64,000 nt of DNA from Cruorifilaria tuberocauda (taxonomy: Eukaryota; Nematoda; Chromadorea; Rhabditida; Onchocercidae). The DNA lies in the NCBI GenBank assembly GCA_013365365.1, contig JABVXU010000002.1, positions 1-64,000 of the forward strand. The letters are read 5' to 3'. Numbering within the stretch: the first letter of the stretch is position 1; each line of letters opens with the position of its first letter. Positions 1 to 12,769 of this stretch are shown in pieces. The notes below the pieces were generated by a model, which did not search any database, was not told where the DNA came from, and saw only the letters and a list, made by a program, of their open reading frames with translations. Both the position numbers and the translations under genes were made by a program.

Positions 1-907
1 AAACCTCTTCACAAAAATCATTTCACCCAATTAGTTCATTGTACTAACATGAAGCTCTCTCAAAATAAATCGTTCATTATTTTTAATCAGAGTTTTCTTC
101 ATAATTGATCATTTTGAATGCTCCATATGACTGACATTCAAGATTGATAAAAAGAAATAAAACACATTTCTGTGTTATACCTTACTCTCGTCAAGACGTA
201 TTGGACAGTCTTTACTCAATACCTTTTTTAACATCATCGAGAGAACGACCAGTGGCTGTTCATTGAGCAGGTAAGGTTGATAAGCCCGTCCTTAGCGTTA
301 TAGCGCTACAGAAGGAGACGAGGGAGTACTGGCGGCAACAGTGACATTCGAAGATGATGGAAAGCTCATCTTCGTTTATCGGAGCGTTCTTGTTCAACTT
401 TAACTTTTAAGTACACTCTATCAAATCTTTCTATCGTCATCAGCACCTTCTATTCTAGCCATTTATCCTGGATTCATGAACATTCCTTTCTTTCTGTAAA
501 CCTCATCTGAATACCGGAATGTTGAGAGAAAAAAGTCACAAGCTGAGGACAATTTTATTGTAATTTTTAAAACTTAGCTCATCCTAGAGAAATTTGTTTG
601 TCATTGTGAATCAGTTGCAAGTACGTAGTACTAACTAACATTGATGTTGATATTATCGTCTTTTTTTCTGAATTTAGTATTTTGGATCATATTCATTATG
701 TTTCCTTACATTTCGAGAAATGTTTTTGTAGGTTAAGATGAAGCTAGCATGTTAGCACTCACTGGTTAATCATGTTGTTTAGAAATGATAATTACTAAAT
801 TATCATTCCCAGAGTAAGTTCTAGCTTATCAAGTATCATTCATGTTGCAATCAGAGTGAAAAGAATGGAAATGCAAAATATAATTTTAGAAAATAATAGA
901 CTGAAAT
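1..907. other. 5' flank of cyk-4 copy 1, possible exon of another gene
   Basis: No complete gene is supported here. On the minus strand, about 290 down to 181 can be read as an open exon-like stretch (a run of about 35 codons including QPLVVLSMMLKKVLSKDC) ending in a good donor, AG|GTATAA, at 181/180. If real it belongs to a gene continuing off the left edge. I do not recognise the protein and the acceptor is weak. The rest is AT-rich and likely includes the promoter of the plus-strand gene starting at 908. Confidence 0.25.
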
Positions 908-3900
908 ATGAATAAAATTGTATGCAGTGGCAGATCTCGCGAAATTCTCAAAGAATACAGCGAAAACAGCAGATTGGCGATGACTCTGATTGAGAGACAG
1001 AGCAAAATGGGTACTTCTTATACCTCATATTTTTTGTCACCTTGATGTCAAAAGTGTATTACAATGTGAAAAATAATATTTTAGACATATTGAAAGCGCT
1101 TGATTTATTGGAACGAATGAGACAGAATTGGGATTATGAAAAAATGAGAGCAGAAGGTATGGAGAAAGAACTTGATCGGAGGAATAAAGAGCAAGAGTAA
1201 GTTTTTTCAAAATCCGACGGATTATGCAAATTTTTACCATTTTTCTTAAATTAATTTTTCACCACAATTTATATATAAAAATCAGTACATATTTAACATA
1301 ATTTATTTCCTATTCTTTAATATGTTTGATTTCATATTATTTCCCTTTCATTGTACAACCCATTTTTCATTTCTTGCGGATGCCATTCACTGACTTCGAA
1401 AGTATTTTGAGTGTGACTCATTTATTGTCGCTCTCTTAATGAGGTTTTTATTCATAAAATACAAAGCTCATATAATGCAGGAATGTTATTGAAGTCAGTT
1501 GATTTTAGCGGAATGCGAAAAGAAATTCGGATCTACAAGGAGCAGCTTCGTGATGCTCGGGCTCAGATCGCAACTCTAATATCTGACAAGAAAAACATGG
1601 AATATGATATTGCTGAATGGGAAAGGAAATTCGAACTTGTTAGTGATCTCCTGAAGGTCATTATTTCACTATACTATCATCAGTATTATCAGCGAAAATT
1701 TAAATTTGAAACGTGGTTCGTTATATTGTAAATATTCTTCGCATTTTATCAAACAGGGTTATTTTTTAGGACCAGTCACATTTAAGCGTAGAGGATCGAC
1801 AGAAATTGTTTGAGAATGGCAATATACTAAACAAAAAGCCCATTACACTACGTGGAACACGGTTGAGTTTCTCTCGTGACTCATCAGATGGGGAAAACAT
1901 CGACTACGATAAAACTGCCGATACACTGGATATTTCGTCAAATGAAATGGATGAATCACGTCTGCGGAATGGAAAAGTTTACAGAAGGCAAGTGATGTCA
2001 GCTTGTTTTAGTTTTACGAATTGATTAAAAAAGCTTTTTATATCATTGTTTCTAAAGTTTAGATCACATAGTATGGTTTCGCTGACAACAAAACGCGTCT
2101 CAGCAGTGGCTGGCAAGCGACCAAAGAAAAACATGATTATAGGTACCGTTGAAGAGGAAGTGGTAAGCCTTAAAATAATTCCTTTAATAGTGTGCTCGCA
2201 AAATTATTGTTGTTCTTTGATCTTTTGGCACATCTACAGGTACTTTTAATTTCAATGCAATGCTCAGTTGAACTGTATCTATAGATATTTAATGATTTTT
2301 AGGAAACACCTTGTAAACGATCGAAAGATGGTACAAACACACACATTACAACAACAATGGCTGAATTAAATGCTGAAAGTAATAAATTATCTCCAGCTAA
2401 AGTAGCTACCAGAAATTCAATGAGTCGTTCATTGTCTGCAGCTAATATTCTCGATGTTTGTGATATTGCTGTTAATTTTTTATTACCCATCAATTGGTTG
2501 ATTTCTTTCTTTGTAGTTCAGAATAATTGTTTTCGGACTTCAAGTTATTAGCAGATAAAAAAGGCAAATCAAAGACTGATTTGTTATGTTTTTAGAAGTC
2601 AAATGAAACGCTGACATTGCCCACAAATACGTTGACACCGCGATGTGGAACCAGTTCAATAGATCTGTTAGTTATTTATCTCTAAAATTTAATATTAACA
2701 TTTTTTATAAGGAGAGAATGGAACGGGAGAGAAACTTCTTTGCATAATTATCCAGTTCCACATTTTCTGTGACGTTGTTATATAGCTGAGTAACTTCCTG
2801 ATAATAATAATACGTCTACTACTTGTTTTCTGGCATGACTAATGATATTTACAATATGGAAGATGGATAATATGGTGAATGATTAAATATGAATAGCTTA
2901 GTTATTTTTCTCAGAAATTTTTTTGAATATGTGCCGAACGGTTTGAATTGTTTTGCACATGAGTTTGCTATTATTTTTTCATCTTAAGAAATCATTTTGT
3001 GTAATTTTTCCAAACTTTCCCTTATTTTGTGAATGCTGCCTCACAATTCACAAGTGCAATAACTTATAAAAGCAACCATTCATGAGTATATTACATATAT
3101 CTATCACAAAGTGAAGCGTTGAATATGAAAGTGACTCTGTAAATCACACATTTCGCGATAGAAGGAATTTGTTAGATGTTTTAAATTGAAGAATTTTTGA
3201 GTTTACAACAAGAATTGTTTAATTTATTATACTGCTCATATATTGTCTTAATATATAGGAAAATGCTAAAATTTCCTTTAGACTGAAAATAAGAATGAAT
3301 TAAATTCTATTAAAAGGTAAGATGTTAAGACTGTTTTGGATTATAAATAATTATTATGGATGAATTATTAGAACTTGATATAATCACAGCTTTCTTGTTA
3401 ATTCTTTAAAAAACTGCATTATTTTTGCTTGTATCACTGGCATCTGTAAATAGCACTGGTAATTTGTAAATTAGGCTTGTGATATTGTTTTTGCGTTTTT
3501 AGTATCAATTACTCAATACACGAGAGGATTTTTGGTCTGTAATTTAACGACGTTTAGATTAGTAGATGTGGACTAATCAATATATCTATGTAATCAATAT
3601 AATTTTATTCACATAAAAGTCATCAGATCTAATATGTATATAAATATATTCAATGCTGGAGTAATAATCAAGAACAAAAGCACAGCAGGAATTTATAAAA
3701 CTTGCCATAGGTTGTCTTTTGCATAATATTTGAATTTGTCCGAAAATTTTTTCCAGGGGATAAAAAAAGTAAAATTCAAAATTCTTTAAGCATGTTCTTC
3801 AACTGTTTGACATTTAACCCGCTTTTTTTATATCACATTTTTCTCCACTTACAGCGTAAAAAGTTTGATTTAAAAAGTAGTACTTTAGTCACTAATTTCT

Positions 3901-5976
3901 CTCATCAAAAGCGGTTACATAAACCGTGACTGATTTTGAATATACGCGAAAAATATTTTGAAGGAAAACTCCAGTCAACGGCATGAAAACTTGGACTCAC
4001 GGTGCATCAATCTCGACACGCCCACATATATACACAAATCACAGCTCAATTCTAGGAGATCACTGCGAGGTGTGTAATGGATGGATTGGAATTGCTGGAA
4101 AACAGGCTTATAAATGCTGTGGTAATCTTTAAGTCTCACTAAATATAAATTTATTTTTCAGAAAATTGTTTGTGACATTCTATAACAAAATTAAGGAAAG
4201 CAAATGTTGAAACATGTGGAAAAAATAAACTTTTGATCTCTAAATCATGAGAAGAAATTTAATTTTCCAAATGGTTATATAAGTTTCATGATATTTTTAA
4301 ATTATGTATTTTAATATTCGTGAAAGTTCTCCAGATTGTGGTTTACATATCCATAAAGCATGCATCGATAATGCACCTGTGCCTTGCGTACCACGAACTC
4401 CAACATCTCGTACACCAGCCAAACAGCGTCCACGCTTGAAGGATTTATGTCCTTCTACGCAGCCTATGATACCACCAATTCTTATTCATTGCATTTTGGC
4501 TCTAGAGAAGAATCGACTATGCTCAGAGGGTATTTACCGAATTCCTGGGTAATTTATTGTTTTTTGGGTTTTTAGTTTTAAATTGGTCTAAAAAAATCTT
4601 CAAAAACATATGAGTTAAAATAACGTGAAAAATTTCGTGCAAGACCTTTTTACTTCGATCTATGTCTTTAACTTCCAGGGATGACAGTCAGGTTCAGAAA
4701 TTATTGAATGAATTTCAAAATGGTCGCTTTGTTCCAAAATTGGATTACTATGACACTGAAACAATAACAAGTTGTGTCAAGCAATTCTTAAATAAGTTAC
4801 GGGTTCGTTTGATGACTACATTTTGATTTTTCTCTTGATTTTAGCTGTTATTAATACGTTACTTAATATTTGTTAAATTCTATAAATTTATTAAATTCTT
4901 TAAATTTCTGCAATTTCCAACTTGCAGGATCCAGTAATTCCGAGCACATCTTGGGAGGAATTTGTTAATGCTGCCAGAATGAATGATATTGAAACTCTGA
5001 ATCATGGCATTATGGATTTACCCTATCCAAACCGAGATACACTTGCTTTCCTTTGCGCTCATTTTCAAAAAGTTAATTTACTGCAAATTTATTGATAAAA
5101 ATATTCATGTTGAAATTTTTTATTTTTGCAACTGGGTACGTCCTCTCCATTATATAATGAATCATGGGCTTTATGGATCGATTAATTAAAATAAACACTA
5201 CCACCGAGTATTGTATTGCTTTTTGAAGTGAAATCGAGAAAGTTCAGATTATTTACTTTATCATGATTTAATTTAGTATTTTCTCTGTGCTCTTCAATTG
5301 TCTTCAGATTTGTGATAATTGCATTCAAAATAAGATGCCTCGAAATGTTCTAGTACGTTGCGTTGCAGCAATAATTGTGGGCCCAGCCCCTCCACATGTA
5401 CTGAAAGATGACGAAGAAAAAAAGCAGGTTATGCACACTTTTTTGACAAATTTAAATATTTTATTATCCACACTTTGCGAATTTCTGCAGAATATGCAAA
5501 AAGATTATTTTTATGTTTGAAGGAAATAGTAAATAAAAAAAGCAAAAGAAAAAGCGTCACTTATACTTTTGCAGATGATGGTTATGTCAGCTCTGCTTAA
5601 AATGCCTTCAGATTACTGGCCCAAATTTTACAATTTTAATGACGGTATACCACTAATTAATAGCCCCAAATGGTAAGTAATGATTCTATGAAGTAAAACA
5701 GATAATGAAAGGAAACAATTTTTTAATACTTTCATAAATCCCTTAAATATTGTGATATTTTATTTTTTTGCATCGATTTAGTGAAGAAAAGAAGAGAACA
5801 TGTATACAAATATTTTCAGCAGTTTGTATGACAACAGGAAATCTGTGAGAACTCCATACAAGAATCCAAACAAATCAATTCTGGGGCCTGTTGAAACTCC
5901 ACCGTCTGGACAAAGAACAAATACATACCGACCAAAAATATCCAAACGAAAGCATTTCCTCGGCGACATTTTTTAA
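908..5976 (+). CDS. cyk-4: CYK-4 / RACGAP1-type Rho GTPase-activating protein, tandem copy 1
   Basis: Centralspindlin subunit: the family pairs with a kinesin-6 (ZEN-4/MKLP1) at the spindle midzone and regulates Rho-family GTPases in cytokinesis. My model has 14 exons: 908-1010, 1085-1196, 1509-1656, 1770-1987, 2063-2162, 2303-2455, 2596-2666, 3964-4121, 4335-4548, 4679-4802, 4928-5071, 5308-5427, 5575-5672, 5820-5976; it predicts 639 aa. Order: N-terminal region and coiled coil (about residues 35-125), acidic linker, C1 zinc domain (H323, C336/C339, C353/C356, H361, C364, C372, all ligands present), RhoGAP domain (about 390-588) with arginine finger R423 in GIYRIPG and the family motif NRDTLAFL, then a tail with [11 protein letters not shown] and a final [11 protein letters not shown]. 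Intron 4 (1988-2062) has a GC donor. The start is the first ATG of the open exon and aligns with the start of copy 2. Family identity is firm; the exact 5' end is inferred. Confidence 0.9.
2667..3963 (+). other. long intron 7 of cyk-4 copy 1
   Basis: A 1.3-kb intron between the linker exon and the C1 exon. The equivalent intron of copy 2 is only 554 bp. AT-rich; I see no nested gene or repeat in it. The acceptor is weak (TTTTGAAG) but is the only one that keeps the frame and restores the paralogue alignment. Confidence 0.6.
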
Positions 5977-7394
5977 ACTTGGCTTTATTTCATGTTTTTG
6001 ATATAGAAATACTTTTTATTCTGTTAGTTTTCAAAAACCATTTTGAAGCCCTCCTATAGTATTAACATTCTTCTAAAAACAACTATTGGAAAGACACTCA
6101 ACACTCATCTGGTAGTGTATTTTCTTTTGAGATAAGGATGTTGTTGTAATAAAATTCAACTTACCAGTACGCTCGAAGAAATATATGAGCTTTTGTTTAT
6201 GCTTAAATTTATTCATTGGATACGTTTCAAAAAATAAATTTTTTATCGTATTTCTCATAATTTTCTCTTTGATTTAAATTGATTCGCTCTAAGCTGAATT
6301 TCCCATATCTCTTAACATTGACTCATTATTTTGTATCGTATTCATCGTGATGTTAATTAAAACAAAAATGTATTTCAATATACAAAAATGTATATTGAGT
6401 GTAGTTTGAGAGACGTTTACCGAAGGCTTTATACATAACATACACAATTTATATTGATAATAGTGCAAAAAGCTTCTGAAAATTTTGCTTTTCGTATTCA
6501 TCAGTCATTATTTCGAAACACTTTTATTAAGAAATGTTACACAATGTTACATTTGCTTCAAACTTTCAAACTGAATGGTCACGTTTGCGTCCGAATAACA
6601 TCATCCAAAGTAAAGGTAAACATTTTGATATAATAATTCAGTTATGTGATGTAATACCGAAATGTTTGGTACAATATTTGTGTTTTCATTTTCTCTATAT
6701 ATCACATTTTCCGATGATTACTGTGAAGTAACACTGTGTATACATCATGATGCTTTTCATTATCATTTCTTGATTCGTTTTTTGAAGACAATTAACACAA
6801 CATCGTATTGTGTATACAATAGTTAAAATGTTGTACGCCTCGCAAAATTATGCTAGACACTTTTGTGACATCAATAAAATATTTTGTGTTTATATTAGTT
6901 TTGTTTGCAAATGCAGCAATGGTTTGATTCGACCTCTGATTGAAGGAATACAATAGAGAGACAATTAGCAATTCCTGATAATCTAACGTTCGGATATCAA
7001 AACGAAGAATGTGTACTGAGAGCTGCAACAGTAGTAATTCTTGAATTGACGAAGGGCGGGAGGAGTGAAATCGTGAGCGATTTCATGATTCATTTCTGTC
7101 GAGATAAATGCATTGTAACATCTCATTTTAACCAGTGAACTGCCCAAGTTTTTTCCATTTTACATTATAAACTGATAAATTATAAATAATTATTTCTTAG
7201 TTTATATATTATTTTTCCTCAATTTTTTTACTGATTATTTTACGCTTCATACATGCAATAATATAGACGTAGGAAAAATTACAGTCCTTGTCATTTATTT
7301 GCTGTGTCATTTTGTATATCGTCATCATGTCGTTCCTTTTGTTTAGTGCTATATGCAAAATGAAAGTTTATTAATTTCTCCTTGCAGAAAGAAC
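5977..7394. other. spacer between the two cyk-4 copies
   Basis: 1.4 kb of AT-rich sequence separating stop of copy 1 from start of copy 2. It must hold the 3' UTR of copy 1 and any promoter of copy 2. A CTCCTTGCAG acceptor at 7378-7387, eight bases before the ATG of copy 2, has no matching upstream exon that I can find and is a likely spliced-leader site. No gene seen. Confidence 0.5.
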
Positions 7395-10300
7395 ATGAAA
7401 GCAGTGATGAATGATAATATTTACTGCGATAGATCACGCCTTATTTTGAATGAGTACGCCGAAACAGTCAGTATTGCCAAATTTCTTTTGGAAGGACAAA
7501 GCACTCGTTTGTTGTTTCTAAAATTTATGTTTGATATATTTTAAAGCACCGGAAAGTAATCTAGACCTTATGATGTTTATCAGAACTTTCAGCAGATGAT
7601 ATTAAGACAACTATATAGCTCACCGCCTTTATTTTTTTAGTAGTTTCAGCTTATAAAGAATTTGTCAGAAAATTTGGGGTGGTTGAAATTATATTTATGC
7701 AAAATTTTTATTGTGGAAGCTTTTAAAGTTGAAATCATTGATACGGAGTTTATTCGCAATAGTAGGAAGTCAGTAAGCTGTGATTTTTCCGTATCATCGT
7801 ATGCCTTCTTGACAGTTGATTGACAGAGAATTGCTCTTGATTTTTTCCATTATCACTTTTTTATATTATTCCCGTTTCAATGCATTGGAAATGGATTGAA
7901 TTACATACTAGTATTGTATTATCACAAATGAATTCTCACGAATATCATTTGCTAGAAAATAATTCTCCAGTTGTTTCAAAATATTTAATATTTCGATATG
8001 ATGTAATAAGTTGTCATAGCAATGAATCCTTCCTATGTTAAAAAGAGCGAAGTGATTCATTTGAAGTCCTGGCAATAAAATGTAAATCATCCAGTAAAAT
8101 AAGAAGAAATTAAGATCTATGTATCATTTTAATAGCAAAAAGCGAGCTGTTGATATTTCAATATGAGGTAACATGAAAAAATGCCGTCAAAACTTTTCAA
8201 TTAACTAGCTTTTTGTTACTCAGTGTTTAGATTTATGAAAATTGTATCACTCTTCAGATACCGAATTTATACATCTTCTTGATATAATGGAAAACATACG
8301 TCAAAACTGGAACGCAGAAAAATTAAGAGCAGATGCTTTGCAGGAACAGATGAACACTCGAGAATACAACTACAGGTGAGTTGATAGATCGGTCATTGTT
8401 TTCATGCCGAAAGGATATTTTTCAAACTTCAGTGAAAAGTTGAACTTTTCCAAATATTATCACATGTTAAGAATGTCGCAGTTTGAGCAAGGAATGGAAT
8501 AGAAATTCATGAATTATTTCCATCAAATTATTTTTATGAAAATTAATTGGTGAAACTGATCGGTTCAGTTGCCGTTGCCGTTGGTTGATAGATAAAATTT
8601 TTAATATGGTTTTTATTAAGGTTACACTTTGTCAGAGCATTCTGTTTAACTTCATATTACAGTTTTTTCAATCTTCCCTTAATTTCTTTCATGTTATATT
8701 TTTTGTGGTCTTAATCTGATCAGATTTAAGTTCGTATCTTATCAGAGAACCTATGTAACATATGAAACTTATTAAATCCTCAGGAATTTTAAGTTGTAAA
8801 TAAAACTTTCTGAAAAAATATTTTAAAAAGTTGAAGATAAATGAGATAAACTGAAGGTGTAAAAAAATATTCGAAATTAAATTGAAAAATGTCCGAATAT
8901 CGGAGAAATGTGAAGCAAATATAGGGAGAAGAAATGTTTCAAAAATTATATTTCGTGAAGCGGATATAGTCATAAAAGTATTTGTACTTAATTTTTCGTA
9001 TCTTTCGAATTTTTGTCGAATATATGAATTTTTTAACTTTTGATGAACTGTTTCATCAATTTCAGTGGATTGCGACAGGAAAATCGAATATACAAAGAAC
9101 AGCTTCGGGATGCACGTGCTCAGATTGCCACACTGATGTCCGATAAACAAAATTTAGAGCGTGATATGGTTGAACTGGAAAGAAAATTTGCATTAGTCAA
9201 TGAACTATTAAAAGTTTGAGCTGAAGTCTACACTTGTTAAGATAATTCATAACTCATAATCTTCATAATATTCTTCGCGTGTTTTCTTTAAAGCTTAAAT
9301 TACTGTTTCAGAGCGACCAGTCATTGTTGAAGCAGGAAGACCGACAGAAGCTATCTCTTTTAAACTACAAGCCATCCTTTCATGGACCAATTATGGTAGA
9401 AGGGATGACACACCATGTACGTCATTGTGTTTCACATACTCTTTCACGTGGTGAAGACGTTGATTATGACAAGACGGGTGACTCCATGGACATTTCATAT
9501 GACGACTCTGATGAGTCGCATTTACGGAACGGTAAAGTGTACAGAAGGTGAGGAAATTTCGTTTGAAGTCATCTTGTTTTCTATTTTTTATTTTACTTTT
9601 TAGCGTTATTTTGAATACTTTTTTAGATCACGAAGTTTAGCTGTTCTTCCAAGCACTCATAATTCTGTAGCTACCGTGAAGCGCTTTAAAGAATCCAAAA
9701 GAATGAATATAGTTCAGGAAGAAATGGCAAGTTTTAGAGATTTGTAAAAGTCATTTATTCTGCAGTAATACAGCTTTAGTATAACTGTTGTTGTAAAAAG
9801 CAATACATTTATCTCGGTATCTGTGGATCTGAACTGTAAGGACACTGTAAAGTTGATAATTCACAAAAATAGATTGCGGTGGTTTGGCATTGTTTAATTC
9901 CTTTCCACTCTCATTCACTGATGCTAATTTCTTGGCTCGTATTTCTCATAATTCACATATTTTTAAGAGCACCCCATGCAAACGATCGAAAGAAGGAACT
10001 GAAACTAGTATCTTATGCAAACAATCGAAAGATGGAACTGAAACAATCATTACAACTACAACAATAACCGTGGATCAAGATGGAAAAAAACCTTCAACAG
10101 CTAGTGTCTCACTCCGACGTTCTAATCGATCTATGTCAGAATCAAACATTCTGAATGTTAGTTTAAATCGTAATTTTTGTAAATATTTTATTGTTATTTT
10201 TTCACAAGCTTCATTTCATAACATACAGTCCCTTTACCTTCCATTTGTGATTGTGGGCTGGATAGAGATTACTAAGTCTTTGAATCTCTATGTCTTATCA

Positions 10301-12769
10301 TTTCAGCAAAACGAGGAAACCACAGCTGAATCCACGACAAAATTTAATGCAGTTACACCACGGTGTGGAGCCAGTGCCCTTGATTTGTAAGGGTTTTTGT
10401 TGTACCGCTATCTCACAATATATAAGTAGTTTACGTTTCCATATAATCCTAATTCATCTTTTAATATTGAAATAATATTTATTTGAAAATGCAGTTTTCT
10501 ATATCAAATGTTCGCTCGTTAGTACGAATAGCATGATTTTTCTTATTTTATTGTCAAGCCACATCTAATGTTTCGTTTATTATTTGATTCTAGTAATAGT
10601 AACCGTGAAGTTGAATGATTTTTTAAAAGGAGGTCTGTTCATCTAAATTAAAGTGAGCATTAAAATACAACTGCTTATTTATTTTGGTCAAAAAAACGAA
10701 GTGGCATCTTGAAAACAATTTTTTTTTTAATTTTAGTAAAATATTCTTCGGTAAGAATTTTACTAAAATTTCGTTGAGAAATTGGGTAGCTGAATGAAAT
10801 TTGGAGATTGACGAGGAACAGCACACAAGAAAAAGTGGTGTTTCTTAACTGTTTCGGCTTTATTTTAAACAAGTTTATAATGCTCTGAATTAAATCTAAG
10901 TATGAATTTTAATTCTATCACCTTTTGTTTGACAATTTAGGCACGCTCCATACGCTGCGGTGAAAACTTGGACTAACGGTTCTTCAATCGAAGCTCGACC
11001 ACATACTTTTGCTCACTTCACATCAATTCTTGGGGATCGCTGTGAGGTATGTAGCCGTTGGATAGGGCTCGCTGGAAAAGCGGCTTACAAATGTACAGGT
11101 AGGCAAAATTAGTTTTTGATTTGAATGAAATAAATCCTGGGTAAGGAGTCATTTGATTTTGATTTTGTTATGAAATTTTTTGTAGACTGTCTGCTTAAAA
11201 TGAGTATAGTGAAAGTGATAAGTGACGTTACAATAATTATATCGTTCAGTTACAGTATTTAAATCTATAACATACATAACATTTCGATATCTTTTCGCTT
11301 AATATATTTAGATTGTGGAATTCGTTTGCATAAATTATGCACAAGAAATGCTCCGATTCCCTGCGTACCTCGAACAGCAACACCTCGAACTCCTGGTAAG
11401 CAACGTCCTCGACTAAAAGATTTTTGTCCATCAATCCAGCCGATGATTCCCTCATTGATCATACATTGTGTCCTGGCTTTAGATAAGGATCGTTTGAATA
11501 CAGAAGGCATTTATCGAATTCCTGGGTAAGTGTTTTTTTTTTCATTTTTATGACTGTTATTTTGATGATAGAAATGATAAAACTATGTGATTATATGTTT
11601 TGTTTTGCATAAAGCAAATTGACGCAATTGCTCATTTAGTAACTTTTATTTCTTTCCCACTTGAGGAATTTTTTTCTTCCAGACAGGAATCGCAAGTTGT
11701 TAAATTACTAAATGAATTCAAAAACGGTCGCTCACTACCTAAATTAGAATATCACGACACGGAAACAATTACTGGTTGCATAAAACGCTTTCTGAGAGAA
11801 ATAAGGGTCAGTTGATCAAAGTTTGGTTTTATAGATTTGAATCCACCTTATATCGATAGTTTTGAATAAATTATTTTTTAGGATCCAGTAATTCCACTGT
11901 CTTCTTGGGAGGAATTTGTAAGTGCCGCTGAACGTGATGACTTTGAAGCCTTGAATCGTGCAGTGATGGATTTACCTTTTCCAAACAGAGATACTCTCGC
12001 ATTTCTTTGCTCTCATTTCCAACGGGTTTGCATTTTATTTATAACTTTTATATTCCACTCGTTTTTCTGGATAGGCTTAAAATTTTTTTCTCAGGTTTGT
12101 GAAAATCGTTCACGAAACAAAATGTCTCCAGAAGTTCTAGCTCGTTGTATTGCTCCAACAATTATTGGCCACCCTCCATCACGTGCCACAAATATAGCAC
12201 AGAATGCTGACGATGTGGCAAAGCAGGTAATTTCCAGTTTTTTGTGAATTTTTCTTTGTTGGAAAATGTTCGATATGTATATAAAGTTTTGAAGTTGGCA
12301 ACAATTATGAAAAAATGTCTGTTTCAGATTAAGGTTTTGTTGGCTTTGCTTAAAATGCCGCAAAATTATTGGCCAAAGTTCTATGCATTTGATCAGGAAA
12401 AACCTTTGCTCAAAACTCCCAAGGGGTAAGCACATGATCTATGAAAAGAATAAGAGCATTACGTTTTGAAGCAGAGTTTATGTCACGTAACGCCGGTGCA
12501 GTTGTTCACTCCAGTATTTCCTTCGTTTTTTAAATATACCAATGTTTCGCATTAAGGAAAGATGAAAGATGGTTAATCTTGCATATTCTGGTGTGCCGCA
12601 TATTAGCTTGGTTAATATTTTGAAGTCTTGCAGTGAACTAACTGCACCGCTTGCTTGTAATAAGGACAGCAAGACTCCAGTTCGATTTTCGTTTAAAGCC
12701 TCGAGCAATAATGGCCGAAAAGATCCAAATAAGTCGATGTTGGGGCGAGTTCAAACACCGCCAACTTAA
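7395..12769 (+). CDS. cyk-4: CYK-4 / RACGAP1-type Rho GTPase-activating protein, tandem copy 2
   Basis: Paralogue of the gene at 908-5976 in the same orientation. Exons: 7395-7506, 8258-8375, 9066-9213, 9312-9547, 9627-9726, 9968-10156, 10307-10386, 10941-11098, 11312-11525, 11683-11806, 11882-12025, 12095-12226, 12328-12425, 12634-12769; predicted 662 aa. All 14 exons correspond to those of copy 1 with identical phases, and seven have identical length (148, 100, 158, 214, 124, 144, 98 nt). C1 ligands are complete (H349 to C398), the RhoGAP arginine finger is R449, and NRDTLAFL is kept. Differences: a longer linker containing an internal tandem repeat (exon 6), a GC donor at 9727 where copy 1 has GT, and a stop directly after [12 protein letters not shown] so that the terminal SKR-x-x-FL segment is lost. 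No internal frame break, so probably functional. Whether it still binds a kinesin-6 partner cannot be read from sequence. Confidence 0.9.
9978..10053 (+). repeat. internal tandem duplication in exon 6 of cyk-4 copy 2
   Basis: Two adjacent units of about 39 bp encode [10 protein letters not shown] followed by [10 protein letters not shown]. Copy 1 has a single unit ([10 protein letters not shown]) at the same place, so the duplication is specific to copy 2 and accounts for the 36-nt longer exon (189 against 153 nt). The region is a basic, serine-rich linker between coiled coil and C1 domain. Confidence 0.8.

Noticed and set aside
5769..5819. Earlier acceptor (GATTTAG|TGAAGAA) for the last exon of cyk-4 copy 1
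   Set aside because: It leads to a stop after about 17 codons, while the TTTTCAG at 5813-5819 gives the conserved [11 protein letters not shown] tail that aligns with copy 2.
8689..9150. 153-aa open frame on the minus strand
   Set aside because: It lies antisense to exon 3 and intron 2 of cyk-4 copy 2; composition is low-complexity Phe/Leu/Ile and no family features are seen.
12091..12435. 114-aa open frame on the minus strand
   Set aside because: Antisense shadow of exons 12 and 13 of cyk-4 copy 2, running through the intron.
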